DNA from: Sclerurus mexicanus
Lineage: Eukaryota; Chordata; Aves; Passeriformes; Furnariidae
Assembly (NCBI GenBank): GCA_013396755.1
Contig: VWZF01005184.1
Coordinates: 124,473-188,472, forward strand
Direction of reading: 5' to 3'
Length of the DNA: 64,000 bases
Shown here: positions 45,051 to 57,900 of the stretch, in pieces
Layout: the number at the start of each line of letters is the position of its first letter
How positions within the stretch are numbered: position 1 is the first letter of the stretch
The notes under the pieces: generated by a model
The model's input: only the letters and a program-made list of their open reading frames with translations
What the model was told of the DNA's origin: nothing
The model's database searches: none
Made by a program: the position numbers and the translations under genes

Positions 45051-48000
45051 TTTATTGTAAACCATTATACAATGTAATTACATCAGATACCCTTAAAAGT
45101 TTAAGGTAACACCACCGATTAAACAATATGGTCCAAACAGAGGGCAGCAGAATACAGCTGTTGGTTTTGCTCACATTGGCTATACTCTGAATTTACTTAC
45201 AAACAAACCCCACATTCAGTTTGAGACGGATACCCACGCAAGACAAAAACACCTACAAAAGAGTCCCTTTTTTAAAGATACTGCAGTTTTACCTTGTAAA
45301 ACCATAGTAGTCATTTTCAGTAAATGAACTGGAAACTTCACCTAAAAAAAGTTTGCACGCCTATGCTGTAGATGTACTCTGACTTGGTGTGGCTGAATTT
45401 ATTCGCTTTCACTACTGGTTTCTCCTGTAAAAAGCACAGCAAAGTGGCAAACACGGGTTAGTCAAGCACAGTGGCAGAGATTCCTTGTGATGCTCAGCTG
45501 TGAGCAGAGCGGGAGAGCCCAGGCCCCCCTCCCCGGGCCGGCAGGAACCAGAGCAGACCCCTGCCAGGGGGGATCACTTTGCATTGCTCTAATTTGCAAC
45601 TCAGTTTCTGAGTTTTCCCTGAAGAAAAGCTATAGTACATTTTAGTTAGCAACACTAACAGACAGCATTCACCTACTTGAAGTAAGACAAGGGGACCTGA
45701 AGGTATTAAAGCCAGAACTTGAAAACCACGTATTAGACAACACCAGTGTTTGAAGTTTATGCAGATGCCACAGGTCGGATACTAGAAACAGTTAACGCAT
45801 TTAGGTTGACCATTCATCTTCTGTGTCTCTTCTCTCAGTTACAATCCCTTTCTCTTACTTTGGCATATACTACGTAGCTTATTTTCATTAAACAGAATCC
45901 CATTTCCTAAGCACAGCCTGAATTAAACCTTTGCTCCGAGTTGTCCTGAAGTACCTTTACAGGCAGAAATCTGAGTGCCAATTGCAGGATAATGCAAGTG
46001 TTGAGACATTGCAGTATCATTACTGGACCAACTCTATGAAGAGCCCATTTCAGGCTGCCCTGCCAGTACATTTCAACGAGCAGTAAGACATAGTGAAGCA
46101 CCAGGCACATAGTCCCTCTCACACTTGCAAGCCTGTCAGACAAGAGCACCTGTCCTACTTGTACCTAGAGCAGGAATTCCAATTTTTACCTTACAAAGAG
46201 GAAACCCACCAATTTCACAGTTTCCATCTCTTTCCCATGATAGCAAAGAATGAATAAGAAAAACCTCCGATTTTGTTATTTAGCTAAAGTTGCGAATAAA
46301 ATTATTGTCTTAGTAGAGAGTCAGAGCTGTTCTTTCCCCTCTGAAGGCTGCTCCTCCTGTTACTACTGTGGTATTTAAGATACTTCTGTGTCTTTGGCTC
46401 ACGGTGCTTTACTACATCGTCTTGCTAGGCATACCAAAATCTCACATCAAGTGACATTTAAGCACTTAAGACATGAAAAATTAGGCATTCAGAACCTTTG
46501 CTGCAACCATCTTCAAGAAACTGCTCCTTAGCGCTTCACACCGGCTTGTACTTGGTCAATAAGTTTGAGGTCTGCTCAAAATAAATATTTTTACATGATT
46601 AAGGCCATCATTTTATACTGACACTTCACAGACTAAACATGAGACTAGAATCATTTTGATAATTTAAGTAACTGGAGGGAAAAGGAAGATCAAATGCAAG
46701 CTTGCCCAGTTAAATCTGTGTGCGCTGCTCAGGCATCTCAGCGGGCGAGGACAGCGAGGGCTGTGCAGGGGGACACAGCACATGTTCAGCAGCTTTATCT
46801 CACTACCTGAAATAGAACAAATCCTATGCTAAAAGAGAAAAAGAAATGCTGACGTTTGCGACAAGAGCCGGTCCTAGCTCTTCAATCCCTTTGGAAAAGC
46901 AAGCTGTATGAGACTATTCTGTTGATGACAATGAATTCCTTGAAGTCCTGTGCTTCTGGAAACCCACACCCACCCAGTGGTAAATCGTCAGGAGAAGATG
47001 CAAGTCACACAATCAATAAAAAAGCCCCAGAAACCTAAAACAGAGGCAACACTGATTAGGAACATTTACCTATCCCTCCCCTCCCCGCGACGTCAAAAAG
47101 AACTCAAACTCCCAATGTCGTTAGTTTGTAGATTTAGTCTAGAAGAAACATTAGTACTGTAACTTATTGCAGTTCTGACATTTCAGTGCACAGTAATGAA
47201 GGTCAGTGGCTCAACTGAAACCTCAGGTTTGGTAAAATGTCCCTTGGAGCTGGCTGGGCACGCTGAGGTCTGAGAGCATCGTGCTCAGCTGGGCAGCCCC
47301 GCAGGGAGCAGGAACGCTGGAGTAGTGACAGTGAGCACGGGAGCACGCAGCTCAGTATTTACTAAGGCCCATTTATGTACTCTGGATAATAAATCACATT
47401 AAGACCTCGTAAATCTATAAAAAAATGTAAAAAATCTTAAAAAGTTCTGAGCAGTTTTCCAATGAAACTGTTTGGTTTAAGGCTTGGGACTTTCCTGGTG
47501 TCCGGATACTACAACAGATTTGCACTTAAGGTCTGTTGTCACCTCTTTGACACATCGCCTTGTCCTGCACAAGGTTTAACTAAGCTAGGAAAGCTGTCAG
47601 AAACAATCATTTAGGAAATATGCAAAGCAAAAGGATGCCACTGGAAACATGTCTGCTAGGTTTCAGATGAGCGTGTGCTGCCAATTATCAGAAGAGACAC
47701 TGAAAATCACAGAAATTCTGTAGTAACAACTGCACTGTACCCCTGGGGTTGGTTGGTTGTTTTTTTAACTACTAAAGGATAATAAGACTTCATGGAAAAG
47801 AAACAGGAGAAATATTTTGTTGTTGCTGTTAAGCACATTAAATAGCAGACTGTGTTTCCAACAACCAAAACAAAAAAAGGAACAGAGTTATTTTTGCAAT
47901 CTTGCAGCACAACAATCAGATCACAGTCCTGTACCACAGGCCCTACAAAAGGAAAAGGATCAGAAACGTTCCATCTCTTTTGGGTCATTTGAGAGGTATG

Positions 48001-48913
48001 AACAAGAGACTTGCAGAAACAAATAATGAGTCATCCACAGATACTCATGTCACAAATAACCATCACAACGGACTTCTGTCATACACTAAAGTGCACGTTT
48101 CTCAAATATGCAAACACCACCTCCTATTAAAAAAGGTATTTTCCAATTATGTGGTCGAAAGCACACACAGGACTGCATTTTTAGTGATATTTGGTGACTT
48201 CAGCAGTGACAGAGAGCTGTTCCCTTCGCAATCCCTTTGTCTTAAACCAGGACATAAGGATAAATAAGATTTTGACTACAAATATTTTGACCTGTTCTGC
48301 ACAAAACAAGGGAACTGCACCCTTTTCTCTGACAAAGAGAATCTTTAAATACAACTGTATGAAAATATAACTTAAATATAAAATAGTCAAATAGATTTGA
48401 AGAGACTTGGAAAAAAATCTTTGTTCCACCTATTAGTTCCATAGGTACCTGGTAGCAAGTAAACATTTGTACTTAAAAAAATAATGTTAAGTTACAGCTT
48501 GTAACCATAAACTATTCTGCTCTAGGAATTATGCTGCAAAAGCCAGTTTTAGTAATAAAACACACTCCTTCAACTTAGTCAACTCTGATGCCTTTTTGAG
48601 AACTTACACTGTCTCATCTGTAACCAAAAGTGAAAGATTCTGCTCTGTTCTCTCTGATCTTCTCTGACTCAACACTCCTCAGCGACTCATCCTTAACACC
48701 TCTGCAGTTTTTCACACATGATGAGAAGACATTCTTGCATAATTGGTCAGTGTGTCTGTAGTGCAACTGAACTGGAAGTCTTCCAACTGCTTGCCTTCTG
48801 GTGGCAGACCTTGCTTTTAAGTCTGTATGAAAAGGGAGATGCAATTGCAACATTAAACCCCACTGACGGTAGTTTTTGCCATGAACCTGCAAACACACAG
48901 GCCCAGGAACGTG
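45051..48913 (-). other. STIMATE: Presumed long 3' UTR of STIMATE with poly(A) signal
   Basis: No other exon is visible between the STIMATE stop codon (48914) and a minus-strand AATAAA at 45056-45051, which suggests a 3' UTR of up to about 3.9 kb. A second AATAAA (TTTATT at 45398-45403) could give a slightly shorter form. The extent is inference; transcript ends would settle it. Confidence 0.45.
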
Positions 48914-51900
48914 TCATACAGGCAGACCAAAACGGTGCTTCTTTTTCTTAATGGGCTTCAGGTTGGTGAGTCTGCGCAGATCCTCCTCGGCGTCTGACTC
49001 CTCCATCTCGTCATCTGCTGAAATCAGGATCTAAAAACAAATTACGGTTCTGAGCACCTGGATTAGTCACTCTTGCTTCTTTTAAACTTCTTTTTGCAAA
49101 GCATCTATTATTGGATCAGGGAAGAGCTTACAGAACACAATTAGGATTTACTGACAGCACCATCAAACACCCTGTCTGGGACCTCCACAAATTTCAAAGA
49201 AGGATGCATGAATATTAATCTCCCTGCAGCCACTGAACCTATACACAAAGAAGTGATTCCTGCACCTCCAGAACAGCAGGGGTAGCTTGAGAGAGAATAT
49301 CAAAGCTCTCTCTCCACACTGCTAACATGGCAGTCATTTTATTAAAGAAAACCCCATATAAATAGCACTGTTCATCACACAGAAGAGTTACATTAACTTA
49401 CTAAAGCTAGACCAACTTACCTTCACAGAAAGCACTGATCCTTCTGCTGAACTAAGAACTGCTCACGTGGTGTAATTTAGATTAAAATTATGCTAAGGCA
49501 AGTAAGCAAACAGTTCTCCAGCATCAGGTCAGTTGCCTCCACTAGTTCCCTCTCACTTTAAGCTATTAACCTTTCTTTGAATTGAAATTGTCTGTTAGTT
49601 TTGTATTCCCTGTGGGCTTTTTTCAGAAGTACTTGCAACACAGCTCACCTGTGATATTTACATATGTTATTGTGTCTTCCTGCCCATCTGGAAGGAAATT
49701 AACTGCCATGAATGGTGCAATAACCACATTTTCCTTAGCTGGTTCTCAACAGCAAATGCTGGGAACTACTGCTAGAGGTACATGCACAGAAAACCAAACC
49801 TCAGCTGACAGGATTACAAGGGAATCAACGGCAGGAGGGATGAACTGGATGAATATTGCATTAATTGCAATAGTTAACTCCACATACTTCTGATTCTGAC
49901 TCTTCATGTGACGCTGCTCTCCTGTATCGGACTTTACTTCCATTTCTTGAATCCTGTCCTCCTTCTTTTTCTTCAAGTTTAGCTTTTGTCTTCCCTTTCT
50001 TCATAAGAAAATTATCTACCACCCAGAACATCAATGCCTGTTAAAGAGAAGGGGAAAGTGACAGTTCAGCTTTCTTCAGAGCAGAATAAGCCCATTTGGT
50101 CAGTCTTTGGACCTGACAATAACTCTGAATCAGCCAAACAATCTTGTATAGACACAGTGTCACATGGCCTATTACACTTGGCAGGAATGCTCTAGAACCC
50201 AGCTACTTTATTCCTTTGTGGAAGAGAAGAAAATAAGAAAAGTAATAACTATTGACAGTGATCTTATATTAACTCCTCATGCAGCAAAACTTTACCAGCA
50301 GTTATTGAATGCAAGGACACCCACTACCACTGGCTCTAATCCCTAAATCCCAGATTGCTGAAGGAGGATACTTTGGGAAGGATGACTGCACACTTGCCCT
50401 TTTCCTCTGATCACCACAGGACTTCCACTCTTAGCTATGGTCAGACACAGGATACTTCACATTACGTCTGTCCTTAGACCAATGGCTTCCTGAAGCAATG
50501 TCAGTGTAATTTTATAATCTCTGTGTCAGTACTTCAGTATTACACTCAATCTACTGAGGTCATCAGGCCAAAGAGGTCTGTGAGACATTTCTGCCCCTCT
50601 CCTGAGCCTGCTTTAGCTCAATGTGCATTTCAGCTTTGTAAGATCTACATATCCAGGCATTTTACCCATTCTTTAACACCCCTTCTCTTCAAAAGTTAAC
50701 TTAAGCACCAAGATGACGCTGCGTTTCAAGGTCTAAAGTTAATTGATGAAGACACGGCAGAAAGACACCCAAGTAAACATTTCACATGTACTAACATTAA
50801 CAAAGAAGGGAACTATCAGCATGACGATGGCCAGCTCCAACTGGGGGTTCTCTATGGGGTTCAATAAAGCTACCTGTGAAGAGAAGAGGATAAGTTCAGC
50901 TCATGTGCACACAGCTGGGTCAGAGAGCGCAGAGTTCACGCACCAGCTAATGCGACAGAAATAACGCAGATGAACCAAAAAAGGACAGCTTTGAGAAAAA
51001 CAAAGTACTTAGGACAGCTCATAAATCACCACAGATAAGTAAGTGGCGCTGACAAGAAACTTCTCTCTGTCATTTTTGCTTACAGAAGTCTGAGGAGCCG
51101 TGTTAGAATCATCCTGAACATTTTAGAGCTGTGTGCTCCCAAGGAACATGTCTTAGGTTCCAGTTTTAGGAAATTTAAACACAGCAGTTTTACAAAATAT
51201 ACAGTAAGAAGACAGTTCTCAAAGCAGTCCAGAGCATACCACAGCGCTAAACTGGTTTTAATGGGCTATAACAACATCACTTTGAATATTTGGTTCCACA
51301 AAGTCTATCAAAATAAGTATTTACCCAGTCATCAGCAATGGCTTCACTAATCCACTGCAAATTTCTGGAAGTCTACAGTTAAATCTATTAACAAGGCCAG
51401 GCAAAGAAAATTCTTTAAAATACTGCAAGAATATACAAGAGCTGTAAGTAAGAGTTAAAAAATTAAGAAAAGAGAGCACTTTAGACATGGAGATAGAATA
51501 AAATTTTAGGTATCACAGTATATAAAACACCTCCAAAATATGATAGGGTGTTTCTGGCAGTGGATACCAGGAAGCCTCATTAGCAGTATCCCAATTAAAC
51601 TAGAAGAACATACCACTAGCACAGACTGAATCAGCAATGACTGTAGACAGTTATGATGCCTGAGCCAAACCAATAAACACAACTGGAAGTCCTTACAGCT
51701 TTCACGGGAAATTCCTTTGTAAAATGCTGTGAAAACACAAACCTCTCTCCACTGAGGTATAAGCAGCACTATGATGATGATGGTTTTCTCAAATGTCATA
51801 ATCATTATGTACAGAGCACACTGGCCCACCCAAGCACTGCACTGCAGGGGGTCACCTGTAAGAAAGAAGGAAGGTTCAATATATGCACAGATTAGATTTT

Positions 51901-54900
51901 ACTTCACAGTAAACATCTTAGAAAAGCAGTATTAGAAGAGGCAGCAGGGCAGCTAAATCCTCATAAAGTGTCTTCTCCAAATTCCCTCAGTGCTGCTCCT
52001 TCCCCTCCCTCAGGCTCACCCCAACTTTCAAAAAGCATCAGTCGGAAACTGAATCTCACGGGATTTTATCCAATTCAGCAGTACCTGTAATATGATCACT
52101 GTTTCATATCATCTGATGAAGGCAAGACAGATAAAGCTGCATGACATTTATTTCTCATCATATTGTTAATTTTGACCCTCTATCATGAAGTATTAAGTGT
52201 CTTCAGGGAAACAGCTGAGAGAAAACACATTTCCCTTCAGTCTAAGCAGAACTATGATTTTGCCACTGTCCCTAGGCTGCCTTAAACATCTTTTTCCTCT
52301 CTACAAAGCCAGTTACCATAAGTAACCAGCTATAATTGAAGCAACACGTGGAACAGCTGCTGTGAAAAACATCAGTGAACAAAAAATTAAGATGGCATTT
52401 TAATTTCAATGCGAAAGGTCTGCTGCACCCCACTGTGGCAGAGCCAGAACCTGAGTGCATGAAGGTACCTGCCAGGACAGAAGGAAGACCACAAATATTT
52501 GACCAGGAAAACTTCCGCAGAGTCTTAGACTCTATGAAAGACAGCAGGAAAAAAATAAGGAAAAACAAAAAGGGAAAAAAGAGGACTGTTAAGCCTAACA
52601 AGCTTTGCAGGTGGGTTTAAAGCAGCACTTCACTGGAAAACAGAAGGAAAGTCTGGAGGGGAGTGACAGCACTTGAGTCTTTGCTGTAGCCTCTGAAACA
52701 TCTTTAAAGACAGCTCAAAACTTTTAGCCTGGGGATGAATAATGGGCAATGGAAAATCAGATGCCTTTATGTGTTTGTAATGCATAATGGACACTTGCTA
52801 CTTCCTTTTCTGGAACGTTTCTGAAAGGCTTTCAGTATTAATACTCAGTAATAGTCTGAGACTTACTGTTTGCAGCTCAAATGCTACACTGAGAAACTGG
52901 TAAATCAGACTGGAGTCCAAACCAAACTTCCTAACTATGTTTTAGAGTACTGAGCTAATGATCAACACTCAACAGTCCAAGAGGAAAATTATTAAAAATC
53001 TCAAGTTTTCCCGCTAAATATTGCAGTTTATGGCTTCTCTTATAAAAGAAAAGAAATTACAAAAGCTGAAAGTCATTCATCAGTAATTCAAAGTTGAGCA
53101 ACTGTGATTCTTCTGAAGATTCAAGGCCTGAATTAGATTTGAGGATTAAATTCTAGCCATTAGTTCCTATGCTCCACATTTTTATTAGCATTCTCTAGTT
53201 TTCTTCACTAACTAGCAAATATTAAAAAATAATCTAGTTTTAGCTACAGGCTTACAATTGAAACTTCCAGTTTATTCTAAGCTCTTTTCCGATCTGTATT
53301 TAACTTCTAAAAGCAAAGGCAGCCATAGCAATTTTGCATCTATTCCAACTCTCAGGAGCTTTTGTATGTCCAAAAATTGTGAAACTCTGTAGTGAGTGTT
53401 GTGCACATCACCACATCCAGAGGCTGCTCCCAAGAATATTTGGGACATTTGTATGTTCAGAGATTCAGTACACAAACTCAAAGTAGAACTTTAAAGTTAC
53501 TGTTGAAGTCATAAAGCTCTAAATCCATTTCTAAAGTCTTTGACAGTCTATCGAATTCTGATTTTATACTTGTCATGTACAAGTTGCATTTATAGAATAA
53601 TCCAACAAATTAGTGGAAATCCTGTTACTACAAGAAAAGCAAATAAAGAAGGAAGCTGAAACATTTTGAATCCTCTGCAGTGACAACCGTAGCTGCATTT
53701 TTGGAAAGTGCTGGGCAATGCAAAGCTAGTCTATACCAGTGTCTGCCATCAGCTGCTTTTCAGAAGCAGATTTTTAGACAGCTCTTGAACAAAATAACTG
53801 GTTTTCCTCAATCCTGTTCCTCCTCTCTGTTCTTCAAACCTTGAAAAACTCTCTTAAGAAAACTCCAACTCACCAAACTACTCCAAACTACACCAAACTA
53901 CTTTCAATAGTTTTATTAAAGTCAGTGCCACCTACCCCATACGGCTGCAAGTCACTTGCTCTGCAAGTGGCAAACACAGAGCTGGAGGGAAGAGAGGCAG
54001 CAGCAGATACAGTTTCTGAGCTTTGCCATGTGAGAAGCAAAGACAAGCAAAGAGACCACAGCACGATTCAGTTGCCAAGAGAGTTTAGTCACCAAGAGGG
54101 ATTTATCACCTGTTTTCTACTTGCAGCAGCTAAAGGAGCCCAAGACAAGAAGGGAAGGAGAACACAGGGAACATTCTTTTCAGTACAGCTCATGACTGCT
54201 TTTCTCCTCTTTACACACTCAAATATATCATCTGATTCTACACTTCTCTTAAAATCCAACTGCTGATGTAATGAATCTGAAAATATAAAACTGGAAATAT
54301 GAAAACAAATCTAACAGAATTAAAAATTCTGACATTAAAAAGGCCCTCGAGGGAGCGTCATGCTACTTTGTTCATAAATCAGTATGTGGTGCTGTTCTGC
54401 TGTACAAACAGCAACCATTTATAAATGGTGATATTTTGGTATCCATCCCTTCCTTGAGGCATTTATGCTTAAAAACTATCCTCCATATAAAGAAGAGGCT
54501 TTTAAAACCAGCAGGACACTGCTATTTTTGTGACAGCTTCAAGTAATGAATCACCAGGGATCAAGTAATAGAGCTAAGAAGGGAAATGAGCTCACAGTGA
54601 GAACTAACTTGAGACAAATGATTATTTAGGCTCTAGAAACACAAACAACATCACTCAATCACAAGAGGAGACTTGTCTGGGGACAGGGAGGAAGGCTCTT
54701 GTTTGTTTTCCCACACTTGCAAACAAACTGAAATCACATTGATCTCCAAGCTGAGAACTTCACTTTACTCCAGATAAAATGCCCCAAGATCTGACAGCTT
54801 TCAATGAGCAGCCCCCTGGCCACCCACGGGGTGGAGAACAGAAGTCTGGAGAAGAGGAGGCTCCAGGGTGACCTTACTGCAGCATTTCAGTACCTGAGGG

Positions 54901-57900
54901 GGCTCCAAGAGCCCTAGAGAGGGACTCTGGACCAGGGCCTGCAGTGACGGGACAAGGGGGAAGGCACACTGACAGAGGGCAGGGTTAGACTGGGTATCAG
55001 GAATAAATCCTTCCCTGGGAGGGTGGGCAGACCCTGGCACAGGGTGCCCCGAAAGGCTGCAGCTGCCCCATCCCTGGAAGTGTCCCAGGCCAGGTTGGAC
55101 GGGGCTTGGAACAACCTGGGCTGGTGGAAGGTGTCCCAGCCCATGGCAGGGGCTTGGAATGAGGCAAGCTTTAAGGTCCCTTCCAACCCAAACCATTCTG
55201 GGATTCTATAATACACATCCACATTCAACTTCAAAATGCTAAGTCTAAACACACACTTGTGACCCCACAGGACTCCATTTTAGTCCCCTCTTCTGCCCTA
55301 TTTAATTTAAATAATTTTATGAGGAATAAAAAAAAGAATTTTATTGGGTCCAAAGTGAAAAATTGTAAATAAGATGGTGATATGAAGGTTTTTACTTCAG
55401 AAATAACTGGAACACTTAACAGAAGAAGGTGGCAGCAAGCAATCCAATGCAACTTGAAGATCCTTGTGGGTCCCTTCCAACTCAGAATACTCTGTGATTC
55501 TGTAACGTGTCCTTTTTAGATGGATTTCTTACACAGGGTCTACCCTCACTGTATTACTGAGAACTTTCTATCTGCTGTCTAGCTCTCTTTACACCAGAAA
55601 GCCTCTCCCACATGATTAATGGAAATACGCTTTATAATAGTCCTTAAGAGAGCTTGACTGAAAAACCAACACATTAATGTCAGGACAGCACAATAATGAA
55701 GATGCAGAAAAGAAAGTCAGTGGCCAAGAAAATGATCTGATATTGGAAAGAATAACTAAGTAAAGAGGATTTGTATAATTTCATACACACACACAGGAGA
55801 AATACTCAATAAACAGGTTTAGGTGTTTCAGATCTCTTAATTCAAAGTTTTAATAATGGATCAGGCATAGACCACCTCTGCAGCAGAACACAAGTTCATT
55901 TGCTGATTTTAAGAGCTTAGTTACTGCAGTCAGAATTGCCTTATAACTAAAATAAACCCAAGTTCATTTTGGAAGTCATAAGAGATAAAGACAAATTTCA
56001 GGAGAGTGAATACACTGCCCACACCTCCCCATCCACACAGACTGCTCATTGTCAAAAGGACATTAAAATGGGAGAGGACAACAGAGTACACAAGAAAAAC
56101 GAGAATGTTATTAGGAAGAAATCAAACCTAGTATCTGACATGGCTACAAGTACCGACCTATAACTGTAATAGATACACTAAGTTTTTTGCTGTGAATAGA
56201 GATCCAGCTTTCTATGTCCTGAGAGCTGCTCAAACACCTTTAAATGGCTTCAAATACTGAAGGAGTCTGCGGTTCTACCCTGGCACTCATCTGAGCACAA
56301 GAACAGGCACATTTACCATACTCCCCGAAGCGAAGGGACTCCCACTGCTGCCACTCCACCAGGCTGCTGACTGCCCGGATCCCGATGTAGATGAGCAGCA
56401 TTCCTAACGTGGCATCGAGCAAGAAGTTGATAAGGTACCTGAGAGGAAAATGTAAAAGAAAACAAGGAGAAGGGTCCATTTTCTACAGGTTCAGGGTATT
56501 TTAACACCATGATTGATAAAAGATTGGTTGTGCATATGTTGACAAGTCAGAGTATTGAGAACAATCATTTACCCACTTCTGTAGTTACAAAGATTAAATG
56601 TTAAATAGCTTTATCAGTCTCAATATTTTGTTTCTGTCCTTAAAGTTAAGTTCTAACTTCTATTTTCATGAACTCTGCTGTGTGCATGTGCATACTCTAC
56701 ATAAACTGCAATACTAAATTATTCCTTTAAATTAAAACCAGATTTCCTTCTTACCACTAAGTGCATTTGGTGTGGAAACTGTACTTGAATAAAACCAGAT
56801 GAATAAAGGAAAAGGAATAAACCATAAGTTAACTTAAAGACATCTCAGTGAATTTGAAGGTAAAAAGCCCAACCCAAAAGTTCCATGCCAAGGGGGAAGG
56901 CAACACAACTAGACGGTTTTTCTTGCTCCAGGGAGCTTTCTCCCAGCCCCAATAAGAGGCAACGAGCAGCAAACACCGTACCCAGAGAGCACAGTCATCA
57001 GTGAGCCCAAATTTCAACCTTTTTAGTGTTAGGAAGTGATTTACTTTCTTGCACTTCAGTTCTTGTCCAATGAACATTTGAAATATCAGGAACAAGCCTT
57101 GCTAGAAAAAAAATCCCAAACCACCCGTCAATGGACATACAACTGCTGCAACACTAATTTAATTGTTTCAAGAACAGCTTCTGTGATCTTACCTATGCTT
57201 CAAAAACAGAGATTTCAAATTAATTCTTAGGTGTGTTCAACCACACAGCCGAAATTCAGAGCATTTTCTAAGTGAGTTTGGTTTATTTACTATCACCAGT
57301 TTTAGCTGAAGAAAGCAGCAGCTGAGAAAGGGCCAGCTGTAAGACACACAGTAAATCCCTGTTACTGAGGTTCTTATCTGGTAATTCCAAATCCTTAAGG
57401 TAAACCCTGGAGTCTGTAGGAACATATCTGCAGGGAAAAAATAGCAAGCAGGGACCTGTGGTCTTCTGCTGCTGCAGAGACAAATCTACATGAGCAAAAA
57501 AGCATCAAGAGTGGAAAGCAAAACCAGAATATGTGCACTCAAAACAGCAAAAGGAGCTGCTCTGACCCTCAAGGTCCCATTAAGAAGCAGCTCAGCCAAG
57601 ACTTCCCCATAAAGCCCCTAAAGATGGTTATCGTGCTGATTGCGTGCCAAATGTGAGTTTGAATGAAGTGCGCGTTAGACAAACGCTGCGATGAGGAAGG
57701 GGGAAGCAGCAGGCTGCAGCAGCACGGCAGAGGCCACAAGAGGCTGCTGTAAGCCCGCAGCAGGACGGCAGCACCGGGACGCGGCTCCCGGCGGCGGCTC
57801 CAGCCCGGGGATGCCCGGTATTCCCGGCACACCTGGCTCGGGCCCCGCTCCTCCTGCCAGGTGTGCCCTCACCCTGCCCCCAGCCAAGTGCCCCTGCCTG

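Larger units (their letters stand above)
51856..56316 (-). other. STIMATE: STIMATE intron between the two main membrane exons
   Basis: A 4.5 kb intron. It holds two CR1 pieces (about 54838-55211 and 55455-55506) and a short accaaactact-type direct repeat near 53872-53905. Otherwise I see no gene; open frames such as 53841-54266 (+) have no recognisable features. Confidence 0.7.
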
